Shown here piece after piece: positions 1 to 5,859 of a stretch of DNA of 5,883 bases. Source of the stretch: Clostridium sp. CAG:138 (GTDB lineage Bacteria > Bacillota > Clostridia > Christensenellales > CAG-138). The position numbers were made by a program, and so were the translations under genes. The DNA lies in assembly GCA_000435055.1 (NCBI GenBank), contig FR879689.1, positions 75,277-81,159 of the forward strand. The letters are read 5' to 3'. The first letter of the stretch is position 1. Every line of letters starts with the position of its first letter. The notes under the pieces are model-generated. The model did not search any database. It saw nothing but the letters and a program-made list of their open reading frames with translations, and was not told the DNA's origin.

Positions 1-339
1 GGCATTCCCGCTCATATTAAGGGATACCATTTTCTCCGCGAAGCTATTCGCATGGTCTATTATAAACCCGAGCTTATCAGCAAAATCACCAAGGAGCTTT
101 ACCCCGGCATTGCAAAACGGTTCAACACGACCCCGAGCAAAGTCGAACGCGCAATTCGTCATGCAATTGAGGTAAGCTGGACACGCGGCAAAATCGAAAA
201 CATCAACAAACTCTTCGGATTTAACGTATACGGAAAAAACGATAAGCCCACCAACGGAGAATTTGTTGCACTTGTTGCGGACAAGCTGATAATTGAGGAC
301 GGACGCGACACGGTGCTTGCCCACGCTGCCGCCGAATGA
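1..339 (+). CDS. spo0A: Stage 0 sporulation protein A, C-terminal DNA-binding domain (5'-truncated by window edge)
   Basis: Spo0A is the phosphorelay response regulator that commits the cell to sporulation by binding 0A boxes in DNA. Only the last 112 residues are visible. The reading frame is open from base 1 and the true start lies outside the window. The segment opens with the hallmark PAHIKGY (residues 3-9 of the visible part), and continues through the helix-turn-helix block TTPSKVERAIRHAIEVSW (43-60), whose VERAIRHAIEV core is almost invariant in Spo0A and forms the recognition helix. It ends with the conserved KPTNGEFVALVADKL stretch. The N-terminal receiver domain is not seen. A short tail (DGRDTVLAHAAAE) follows the conserved fold and is not part of it. 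The stop is TGA at 337-339. A probable terminator lies about 105 bases downstream, so the gene appears to end its own transcript. The next gene on the same strand is also sporulation-related. Identification is by recalled family sequence and is very secure. Confidence 0.97.
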   Translation, partial: GIPAHIKGYHFLREAIRMVYYKPELISKITKELYPGIAKRFNTTPSKVERAIRHAIEVSWTRGKIENINKLFGFNVYGKNDKPTNGEFVALVADKLIIEDGRDTVLAHAAAE

Positions 340-359
340 CTCCCGCTGGAAAAATAACC

Positions 360-411
360 AAAGTCCGCTGAAGCAGCGGCGCAGGGCATCGCGCCCGACA
401 GGGCAGACTTT
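360..411 (+). other. Possible branched RNA structure in the spo0A 3' untranslated region
   Basis: Downstream of the spo0A stop, AAAGTC (360-365) can pair with GACTTT (406-411). This would enclose hairpin CGCTG/CAGCG (366-370 with 374-378) and hairpin GGGC/GCCC (384-387 with 393-396). An alternative hairpin, GCCC-GACA-GGGC (393-404), uses the same GCCC and is followed by AGACTTTT, so it could act as a weak first terminator. CAGGGCA occurs twice (382-388 and 399-405) on either side of that GCCC, which creates the two competing pairings. The arms are short and chance is a real possibility. Confidence 0.3.
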
Positions 412-444
412 TCCGATGTTTATTAACCTGTTCCCCCACTCCTT

Positions 445-487
445 GCGGCGACCGCGTTAACCTCCGACCGCGGTTCGCCGCATTTTT
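445..487 (+). terminator. Rho-independent terminator, probably of spo0A
   Basis: GCGGCGACCGCG (445-456) pairs with CGCGGTTCGCCGC (469-481): a 12-bp, very GC-rich stem interrupted by one bulged T, with a 12-base loop. ATTTTTG (482-488) follows, giving a five-T tract on the plus strand. On the minus strand the stem is not followed by Ts, so the terminator works in the spo0A direction. It sits about 105 bases after the spo0A stop and implies that the downstream SipL-like gene has its own promoter. Confidence 0.75.
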
Positions 488-510
488 GCTGCTCCGGTTT
501 GTCTGCCGTT

Positions 511-620
511 TGATATATGTTCTATTCGCGTTTATATATGTTGAAATTAATTTACAGCATATGCGCCTCTTGACAAATGTCAAGTGCGTTTCACAATATA
601 ATTTGTTCATATTTCAAATT
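511..620. other. AT-rich intergenic segment with short repeats
   Basis: This 110-base stretch has 31 G or C bases (28% GC), clearly more AT-rich than the adjoining coding DNA. It contains a 9-bp direct repeat ATATATGTT at 513-521 and 534-542 (period 21 bases, two helical turns), a 10-bp palindrome AAATTAATTT (544-553), and a 6-bp inverted repeat AATTTG/CAAATT (600-605 and 615-620). It lies directly beside the DnaA-box cluster at 633-721. It could be a promoter region, a DNA-unwinding element or both; the sequence alone does not decide. Confidence 0.5.
569..602 (+). promoter_or_regulatory. Candidate vegetative promoter with palindromic operator over the -35
   Basis: CTTGACAAATGTCAAG (569-584) is a perfect palindrome: 7-bp arms with a two-base AA centre. 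It embeds a consensus -35 hexamer TTGACA (570-575). After a 16-base spacer comes CACAAT (592-597), which keeps the key A2 and T6 of a -10. An overlapping perfect TATAAT (597-602) has a 21-base spacer, which is too long. If used, transcription would start near 604 and the SipL-like gene would have a leader of about 340 bases. A palindrome over the -35 is typical of a repressor site; the regulator is not identifiable here. Confidence 0.45.
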
Positions 621-632
621 GAGTCACACCCG

Positions 633-721
633 TTATCAACATAAAAAACCGCCTGTTCAGCCCCAAAAGCGGATAACCTTGTGGATAATGTGGATAACTT
701 CCCGTTTTTTTGCATGGATAA
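633..721. promoter_or_regulatory. DnaA-box cluster
   Basis: Two perfect consensus DnaA boxes, read as TGTGGATAA on this strand (TTATCCACA on the other), lie head-to-tail with no gap at 680-688 and 689-697. Around them are TTATCAACA at 633-641 (8 of 9 matches, opposite orientation), AGCGGATAA at 668-676 (7 of 9) and CATGGATAA at 713-721 (7 of 9). The hexamer GGATAA therefore occurs four times in 51 bases. DnaA binds such arrays at replication origins and at the promoters of DnaA-controlled genes. The AT-rich segment 511-620 is immediately adjacent. No dnaA or dnaN gene is in view, so the role (origin-like, DnaA titration or transcriptional control) is inference. Confidence 0.6.
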
Positions 722-726
722 CCTAC

Positions 727-757
727 AAGTATTTCTTGCGGACATATGTAAATACTT
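727..757. repeat. Perfect 8-bp inverted repeat beside the DnaA-box cluster
   Basis: AAGTATTT (727-734) and AAATACTT (750-757) are exact reverse complements separated by 15 bases. The spacer contains the palindrome CATATG (743-748). Arm centres are 23 bases apart, roughly two helical turns, as in sites for dimeric DNA-binding proteins. No T tract follows immediately, so it is not a terminator. No binding protein can be named. Confidence 0.45.
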
Positions 758-803
758 TCCGCAGCTGCCTCGACCGCATCCAATCCATAAAAAGTACGCA
801 TTA

Positions 804-810
804 TGTCGAA
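804..810 (+). promoter_or_regulatory. Candidate Spo0A-binding site (0A box)
   Basis: TGTCGAA matches the 0A-box core (TGNCGAA) exactly. It lies 136 bases upstream of the SipL-like start codon. An imperfect inverse copy TTCGACT (6 of 7) is at 855-861. A 7-bp match in a 600-base gap can occur by chance, but the position between spo0A and a spore-envelope gene raises its plausibility. Confidence 0.4.
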
Positions 811-932
811 CGAGTGTTTTCCCCTCCCGTTTGCAAAGCAGGCCGCACTCTCGTTTCGACTTTCTTTCCCAAGCACGTCATATCTGCGTAAAACAGCGAG
901 TATTCTTTTATAAAAGCAGCAAAAAACACATG

Positions 933-940
933 AAAGGTGA
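933..940 (+). promoter_or_regulatory. Ribosome binding site of the SipL-like gene
   Basis: AAAGGTGA (933-940) matches the 3' end of 16S rRNA as a contracted AAAGGAGGTGA and lies five bases before ATG 946. It decides the start: the in-frame GTG at 937 falls inside this motif and has no ribosome site of its own. An ATG at 930 is in a different frame. Confidence 0.7.
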
Positions 941-945
941 ACGAC

Positions 946-2439
946 ATGGAATTGTTATGGAATGATCTCAGCGTGCTCCGACTGATTCACAGGAGCACGG
1001 AACAGGTTGAAGTTGCCGGCAGCATCCCGCCGCCCGGCGGATGCCGCGCAGCGGAATTGCTTGACTGTTCCGCCGAAGTTGAAATTTCAAACTGCAAAAC
1101 GGAAACCGGGAAGCTGAATTTTGAAGGTCGACTCTGCATCACAATTGCCGCAGCGGACGAAACAGGCGACACATTTGCCTTTGTCGGCGAAATACCGTTT
1201 TCCCACTGCACGGAGAATGCGGATTTTGCCGCCGGAATGCTTTCAAATGCACTCCCCGCCGTGGCTGTGCTGGATATGCGGCTTGCAGCGGACGGTGCGG
1301 CAGCTTTCAGCGCAAATGTGAACATTGACTTCATAGTTACATCGGCGGCACCCGTTCGCGTTTTATCCGGAGTTTCGGGAGTGGCCGATATGGAAATCAA
1401 ATCAATGCAGTGCAGAACAGCGCGTCGTGTTGAAATCGGAAGCGAAACAATACGTTTTTCGGAAGAGTTGAGCAGCGAAGGTGCGGACAGCGTGCTTTCA
1501 TTCTCGGCGCAAATCTCCGTGCGCGACACGGCCATTGAAAACGGCGGCACATCCGTCAGCGGCATAATAACACTGAATGCGCTGCTGAAAACTTCCGACG
1601 GCGAATTGATGCAGCTGACTCGCGGCGTTCCGTTCCGCGAAAGCCTTTCGGCCGCAGTCGGTGCGGATGAGATTTATACCGTTGCGGAGCTTAAAAACGT
1701 CAGCCTGCGCGCACTCGGCACGGAGTTTTCCCTTCTGGCATTCGATGCGGATATTGACTTCCGCATTTTCGGCATTCGCCGCTCCGTTATTGACATTCCG
1801 ACGGACGCTTATTCGCCGTCACTGAATTTCAGCTGCATGTACGAAAAAATGACCGTTGCAAACGCCTGCGGCGGCTCGTTTGCGCAGCATTCGCTGCGCG
1901 AAAATCTGTCCGTTCCGGACGGAATGGCCGATATTTTTGCCGCATTGAACGCGGCGGCGCGCCCGATTGCAACAAATGTTTCAATTGAAGATTCGACCAT
2001 GACCGTTGAGGGACTGCTGTTCACGCGTATCATATATCGCAGCAGCAGCAACAGGATCTACAGTTTCAGCGATGATGTTCCCTTCGTGCTTCGCATGGCC
2101 GCACCTTCGGAAGCAAACTTTGCTCAGCTTCGACTGAACGCCTCGGCAAGCATATCCGGCGGCAGCGGGCGCACGGCACAGGTTTCCTACAATCTCGATG
2201 TTTCGGCAGAATATTTCAGCGAATCCGCCGTTTCAGCCGTTGCAGGCGTTGCGGAAACCGATAATTCCAACGACGCCGACGGAAAAAGCACGGGCATTAT
2301 TCTTTGCAATGCATGTGCGGGTGAGGATGCTTTTGACATCGGAAAACGTTTCGGTGTTCCGTCGCAGCGTGTACGCGAACTGAATCCGGACTCCGCAGAA
2401 CCTTTTAAGGACGGCGACAAGCTGCTTCTGTTCGTTTAG
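946..2439 (+). CDS. SipL-like spore envelope protein: SPOCS (DUF3794) repeats with C-terminal LysM
   Basis: The 497-residue protein resembles SipL of Clostridioides difficile, which binds SpoIVA through its LysM domain and is needed to attach the coat to the forespore. Three SPOCS-type repeats are visible. Each has a Gly followed exactly 23 residues later by a Pro-Phe: G61/P84-F85 (EIPF), G206/P229-F230 (GVPF) and G356/P379-F380 (DVPF). The third, with MTVEGLLF and IYSFSDDVPF, is the most typical. After each comes a beta-rich block (NVNIDFIV, DADIDFRI, NLDVSAEYF). A LysM domain fills residues 450-497 (GEDAFDIGKRFGVPSQRVRELNP, then KDGDKLLLFV). There is no signal peptide or membrane segment, which fits action in the mother-cell cytosol. 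The ATG at 946 is chosen for its ribosome site. The gene follows spo0A on the same strand behind a terminator, with a long upstream region holding a 0A box and DnaA boxes. Family assignment is strong; the exact SipL role is inferred, since clostridia often carry several DUF3794 proteins. Confidence 0.85.
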   Translation: MELLWNDLSVLRLIHRSTEQVEVAGSIPPPGGCRAAELLDCSAEVEISNCKTETGKLNFEGRLCITIAAADETGDTFAFVGEIPFSHCTENADFAAGMLSNALPAVAVLDMRLAADGAAAFSANVNIDFIVTSAAPVRVLSGVSGVADMEIKSMQCRTARRVEIGSETIRFSEELSSEGADSVLSFSAQISVRDTAIENGGTSVSGIITLNALLKTSDGELMQLTRGVPFRESLSAAVGADEIYTVAELKNVSLRALGTEFSLLAFDADIDFRIFGIRRSVIDIPTDAYSPSLNFSCMYEKMTVANACGGSFAQHSLRENLSVPDGMADIFAALNAAARPIATNVSIEDSTMTVEGLLFTRIIYRSSSNRIYSFSDDVPFVLRMAAPSEANFAQLRLNASASISGGSGRTAQVSYNLDVSAEYFSESAVSAVAGVAETDNSNDADGKSTGIILCNACAGEDAFDIGKRFGVPSQRVRELNPDSAEPFKDGDKLLLFV

Positions 2440-2481
2440 AAGCGGTCCCGACAACACAATATATTCATTTTGTCCGTGCAG

Positions 2482-2532
2482 AAAACAAAAAACGGCAGGA
2501 CGTTCCGCAATCATGCGATTCATCCTGCCGTT
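2482..2532 (-). terminator. Rho-independent terminator of the peptidase operon
   Basis: AACGGCAGGA (2491-2500) and TCCTGCCGTT (2523-2532) form a perfect 10-bp stem. Within the 22-base loop CGCA (2506-2509) can pair with TGCG (2514-2517), extending the structure. Read on the minus strand, the stem is followed by TTTTTTGTTTT (2492-2482), a classic terminator tail, 36 bases after the pepF-like stop codon. On the plus strand no T tract follows, so it is not a clear terminator for the SipL-like gene, although its stem lies 51 bases after that stop. Confidence 0.85.
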
Positions 2533-2568
2533 CGTCAATAAGCCTGTAAGCCGATAGATGATCCGTGC

Positions 2569-4335
2569 TTATTTATTCAGTTTTTTGGAAAGCCGTTCGA
2601 ATTCGTCAACATTGTGCCTGTAGGAAAGCATGCTGTTTTCCCAGAATTTCTTATCCGTAAGGTCAATTCCGGCAACTTTTGCGGTATCCTCAACGGTGCA
2701 TACCGGGGTTGCATAGAGCAGCTTGCGGTAAACGGGAACAAATGCCGCGCCCTCCTGCATGTACTTTTCATAAAGTCCCCTTGCAAACAGTCCGCCGAAA
2801 GCATACGGGAAATTATAGAACGAGAGGGTACTGTAATAATGCCCTTTGCAGAGCCACATGTACGGATGCAGCGTTTCGGGGTCAAGTCCGTTGCCGTATG
2901 CCCTGCGCTGGGCATCAAGCATCAGTTCGCAAAGCCTGTCCGCGGGCATGAAATCATTTTCGCGGTTTTCGAAAACGGAAGTTTCGAACAGATAGCGTGA
3001 GTAAATATCGCACATTATCTGAGCGGCGTCCTGAAGCTGGCTTTCGATAAGGAAGAGTTTCTCCTCATCGGTTTCCGCTGCTTCAATGGCGGCGTTCATG
3101 ATAACGTTCTCGTTGAACGTGGATGCAGTTTCCGCGACGGGCATTGAATAATCGTTGTTCAGCGGACGGTGCCCGGCAATGTTGAGATTATGGAACGCAT
3201 GACCGAGTTCATGTGCCAGCGTTACGATGTCGGAGAACGAGCCGTCAAAATTCGTCAGCACACGGCTCTGGTTGTGTCCGTCCAGATTTGCGCAGAATGC
3301 ACCGCCGACCTTTCCCTCGCGGGGATAGAAATCGATCCATGCCTCATCAAACGCACGCTCAACCATATTTGCAAGGTCATTATCAAAGCCGCGGAAGATT
3401 TTCAGCAGATATGCCTTTGCCTCCTCAACGGTATATTTTTTGGTGTTTGTGCCCATGGGCGCAAACATATCGTACCACGGAATCCCGTTTTTATGACCCA
3501 GGACTTCGCCCTTGAGCCTCAGGTAGCGGCGGAAAATATCCAAATGTTCGTCCATTGCCGCCATGAGCGCATCAAGGGTTTTGCGCGTCATGCGGGAATT
3601 GTACAGAGTTTGTGCCAAAGGCGACTCAAACCCGCGCAGACGTGCGTTGTTGATAACTTCAAGTTTGATGCTGTTGAGCGAAAATGCAACAGAATCCCGA
3701 ATTTTTTCATAGCAGGCAAGTTCCGCCTCGTAGGCTTCCTTTCGAACCGCCGGGTCAGCGGAATACGCAAGGTTGCGCACGGAAGAAAGGGTCAGTTTTT
3801 CGCCGCGGAAATCCGCAGTCACGGATGACGTCAGGTAGCTGTGCAGATCGCTCCATGCGCTTGCCCCGCTGATGTTGTAAAGTGCGGCGACTTCTTCGCA
3901 TTCATCGCTCATGGTATGTTTTTGATCCGCACGGATGTTTTTAAGCAGGAATTCGTATTCCTTCAGCACGGGATCGGACTCGATAAGCTCATCAAGGTTC
4001 GGAATTTCGGAAATGAACTTTTTGATTATCGTTTCCGCCTTTGTTGTTGCACTCATCTTTGCCATGAGCCTGCCGCTGATGCTTGCCGCCTCGGTGTCCT
4101 TTGTGTTCACGGAGGAACGCAGCATGGCATATGAATACATGTCCGTTAAAAGCTGCATTGAGCTTTCGCTGCCGGCAATATAGGTCTTCAGGGCGTCGAG
4201 CGGCTGCATGTCGGAAATCTTTGCTGCAAACTCGTTTGTTTTTGCAATCATTTCGTCGTATTTTGCAAGATCCGCAGCGAACTTCGGGTCGTCAAAGCCT
4301 TTATAGAGTTCATCCAATGACCATTCTGAATTCAT
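2569..4335 (-). CDS. pepF: M3-family oligoendopeptidase (PepF-like)
   Basis: This is a cytosolic zinc metallopeptidase that cleaves short and medium oligopeptides, usually in peptide nutrition or turnover of internal and signal peptides. The 588 residues are close to the usual 590-600. The start region has the family's W-x-L-D-x-L-Y motif (residues 5-11). An all-helical N-terminal region leads to the catalytic block GAFCANLDGHNQSRVL (345-360), then SFSDIVTLAHELGHAFH with zinc-binding HExxH at H375-E376-L377-G378-H379 and the third ligand E402 in AETASTFNE. The C-terminal GHYYSTLSFYNFPYAFG (498-514) supplies the conserved His/Tyr residues that bind substrate in M3 enzymes. All key residues are present and there is no signal peptide. 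AAGGAGA (4341-4347 on the minus strand) is a strong ribosome site five bases before the ATG. The dipeptidase gene lies 132 bases upstream on the same strand, and a terminator follows the stop. The symbol follows the family (pepF/M3 type); the exact subfamily is less certain. Confidence 0.93.
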   Translation of the reverse strand: MNSEWSLDELYKGFDDPKFAADLAKYDEMIAKTNEFAAKISDMQPLDALKTYIAGSESSMQLLTDMYSYAMLRSSVNTKDTEAASISGRLMAKMSATTKAETIIKKFISEIPNLDELIESDPVLKEYEFLLKNIRADQKHTMSDECEEVAALYNISGASAWSDLHSYLTSSVTADFRGEKLTLSSVRNLAYSADPAVRKEAYEAELACYEKIRDSVAFSLNSIKLEVINNARLRGFESPLAQTLYNSRMTRKTLDALMAAMDEHLDIFRRYLRLKGEVLGHKNGIPWYDMFAPMGTNTKKYTVEEAKAYLLKIFRGFDNDLANMVERAFDEAWIDFYPREGKVGGAFCANLDGHNQSRVLTNFDGSFSDIVTLAHELGHAFHNLNIAGHRPLNNDYSMPVAETASTFNENVIMNAAIEAAETDEEKLFLIESQLQDAAQIMCDIYSRYLFETSVFENRENDFMPADRLCELMLDAQRRAYGNGLDPETLHPYMWLCKGHYYSTLSFYNFPYAFGGLFARGLYEKYMQEGAAFVPVYRKLLYATPVCTVEDTAKVAGIDLTDKKFWENSMLSYRHNVDEFERLSKKLNK

Positions 4336-4371
4336 TTTTTTCTCCTTGTTTTCTTCTGTTTTTTAATGGGG

Positions 4372-4402
4372 CGCGGTGTCCGCATTTATATCGAACACCG
4401 CG
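4372..4402 (-). promoter_or_regulatory. Hairpin/inverted repeat in the gap upstream of the pepF-like gene
   Basis: CGCGGTGT (4372-4379) and ACACCGCG (4395-4402) are perfect 8-bp inverted repeats around a 15-base spacer. On the minus strand no T tract follows (CCCCATTAAAAAAC), so it is not a standard terminator for the dipeptidase gene. The spacer holds TATAAA (4385-4390, minus strand), a -10-like hexamer, but 16 to 18 bases upstream only weak -35 matches occur. It could be an operator around a promoter or an RNA hairpin that stabilises the pepF 5' end. The rest of the gap 4336-4467 holds only the pepF ribosome site. Confidence 0.45.
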
Positions 4403-4467
4403 TGTGCTGTTTGAATTTGCGGGTTTGTTTACGATTTATTCCGCCAACGCCGAAAGCACCGACTGTT

Positions 4468-5859
4468 TTATTCCTCGCAGGCAAGCGCGATTATTGCATC
4501 CGCTATCATATGAGCGTTGAACATCAGCTCGTCAATGCCGATGAATTCATTGGGCATATGCACGGGGCCCGAAATTCCGGGCTGTTCGCTGCCGAACGCA
4601 ACCGCATTGGGGAATGCGCGCGCATAAGTTCCGCCGCCGATTGCAAGGGGTTCCTTATATTCGCCCGTCCTGTCGGCATAGACCTTCAAAAGTTTGCTCA
4701 CAAGCTCGCTGTCGGCAGGGATATAATGGCCGTCCTGCTGCTTTTCATGAGTGCAGACGGGGTTGAACTCCGCAAGCGCCGCTTTGAGTTTTGAACGGAC
4801 TTCGTTCACGTCAAGGGAGATGGGGTAGCGGAAATCGATTGAAATTTCGAATCCGTCATCGTCCCAAGCGATAACGCCCGGATTCATGCTCAGCCTGCCG
4901 CTTGCGTCGGAAACATCCAGACCGATGCTTTCGCCGTGCATGTCAAATCCGAACCTGTTGTGAAGAATGTCGATAACGCGTTTGTCCTCGCCCGTGAGCG
5001 GGAGTTCCGCAAGCATTGCAAAAGCTGCCTGCATTGCATTTTTGCCGAGTTCGGGCATTGAACCGTGTGCATCAAGGCCGATAACGGTGATTTCCGTGCC
5101 GTTTGCAAGTGCTTCAAGCTCAACGCCGAAGCCCTTTGCAAGAATGCCGCTGACGTGCTTTTCAACCTCCGTAATTTCAACCGGAACAAACGCCTTCACC
5201 TTGCCGCAGACAACGTTTGCGCGCGTGCCGCCGTTAATGCGGATATTTGTTTTTGCATTGCAGCGCATTGTGGCATGATAAATGCCTTTTTCGGAATTAA
5301 CAACGGGATAATCCGCATCGGGTGAGAAAGTCAGCGTCGGAATCTCCGCAACCTTGCGATAGTGATCCATGCAGCCCCAGCCCGTTTCTTCATTCGTGCC
5401 GAGAATGATTCGGACACGGCGGCGCATTGGAATGCCGGCTGCCTTGATTGCGGCAAGTGCATAAATCGCACACACGGCGGGACCTTTGTCGTCCATTGTG
5501 CCTCGGCCGTAAATCCTGCCGTCCGCAATTTCCGCAGCATAAGGCGGATGAATCCAGCCTTCGCCCTCGGGAACAACGTCAACATGCGCAACAACGCCGA
5601 GCATCTCTTCTCCGCAGCCGTAGTCTATGCAGCCCGCGTAACCGTCAAGATTCGTGGTTTCAAAGCCGAATGATTTACCGAGATTCAATGCATTTTCAAG
5701 CGCGCCGCGAACCGCCTCTCCGAAGGGTGCTCCGGGACCTGCCGCAGGGGCTTCAACACTCGGAAAACGGACGATTTCCTGAACGGAGCGAACAAGCGCA
5801 TCCTTATTGTTATCGATAAACTGCTCCACCGCGGGGTAACGAACCTTTGTATTGCTCAT
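4468..5859 (-). CDS. pepV: M20-family dipeptidase, Sapep/PepV type
   Basis: The 463-residue protein is a metal-dependent cytosolic dipeptidase of the M20 family (PepV/Sapep branch), which splits dipeptides with broad specificity. The length matches the family (about 460-470). Active-site motifs occur in order: AHVDVVPEGEGW with metal ligand H92 and D94; GRGTMDDKGP with bridging D123; GTNEETG with the general base E157 and ligand E158; FSPDADYP with ligand D181; GLDAHGSMPE with H265, which matches the substrate-stabilising lid histidine; and GPVHMPNEF with ligand H434. GAPFGEAV (43-50) is typical of the PepV branch. The inserted lid/dimerisation domain spans about residues 190-330. All catalytic residues are intact. 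The ATG is preceded on the minus strand by AAAAGGAG (5867-5874), a strong ribosome site. The promoter lies beyond the window. No convincing terminator separates it from the downstream pepF-like gene, so the two may be co-transcribed. Metal preference (zinc as in PepV or manganese as in Sapep) cannot be read from sequence. Confidence 0.92.
   Translation of the reverse strand: MSNTKVRYPAVEQFIDNNKDALVRSVQEIVRFPSVEAPAAGPGAPFGEAVRGALENALNLGKSFGFETTNLDGYAGCIDYGCGEEMLGVVAHVDVVPEGEGWIHPPYAAEIADGRIYGRGTMDDKGPAVCAIYALAAIKAAGIPMRRRVRIILGTNEETGWGCMDHYRKVAEIPTLTFSPDADYPVVNSEKGIYHATMRCNAKTNIRINGGTRANVVCGKVKAFVPVEITEVEKHVSGILAKGFGVELEALANGTEITVIGLDAHGSMPELGKNAMQAAFAMLAELPLTGEDKRVIDILHNRFGFDMHGESIGLDVSDASGRLSMNPGVIAWDDDGFEISIDFRYPISLDVNEVRSKLKAALAEFNPVCTHEKQQDGHYIPADSELVSKLLKVYADRTGEYKEPLAIGGGTYARAFPNAVAFGSEQPGISGPVHMPNEFIGIDELMFNAHMIADAIIALACEE

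Noticed and set aside
607..876. 89-residue open frame on the minus strand in the spo0A-sipL gap.
   Set aside because: It starts with GTG without a ribosome site, resembles no known family and runs across the DnaA-box cluster. Sda-like features were looked for and not found.
577..891. 104-residue open frame on the plus strand in the same gap.
   Set aside because: No ribosome site, unusual composition, and it is made of the DnaA-box and inverted-repeat DNA.
877..916. Possible mother-cell sigma-E promoter for the SipL-like gene: GTCATATC (877-884) resembles the -35.
   Set aside because: The best -10 at allowed spacing, TATTCTTT at 901-908, matches only 4 of 8 positions. The better TATAAAAG at 909-916 is 24 bases away, which is too far.
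905..916. 12-bp palindrome CTTTTATAAAAG containing TATAAA, as an operator or -10.
   Set aside because: No -35 match at 16-18 bases upstream. Short AT palindromes are common by chance.
937..939. GTG as the start of the SipL-like protein (three extra residues).
   Set aside because: The GTG overlaps the ribosome site AAAGGTGA that serves ATG 946, and has no site of its own.
3169..3828. 219-residue plus-strand frame opposite the pepF-like gene.
   Set aside because: It lies wholly antisense to a gene with intact catalytic motifs, with no ribosome site or family resemblance.
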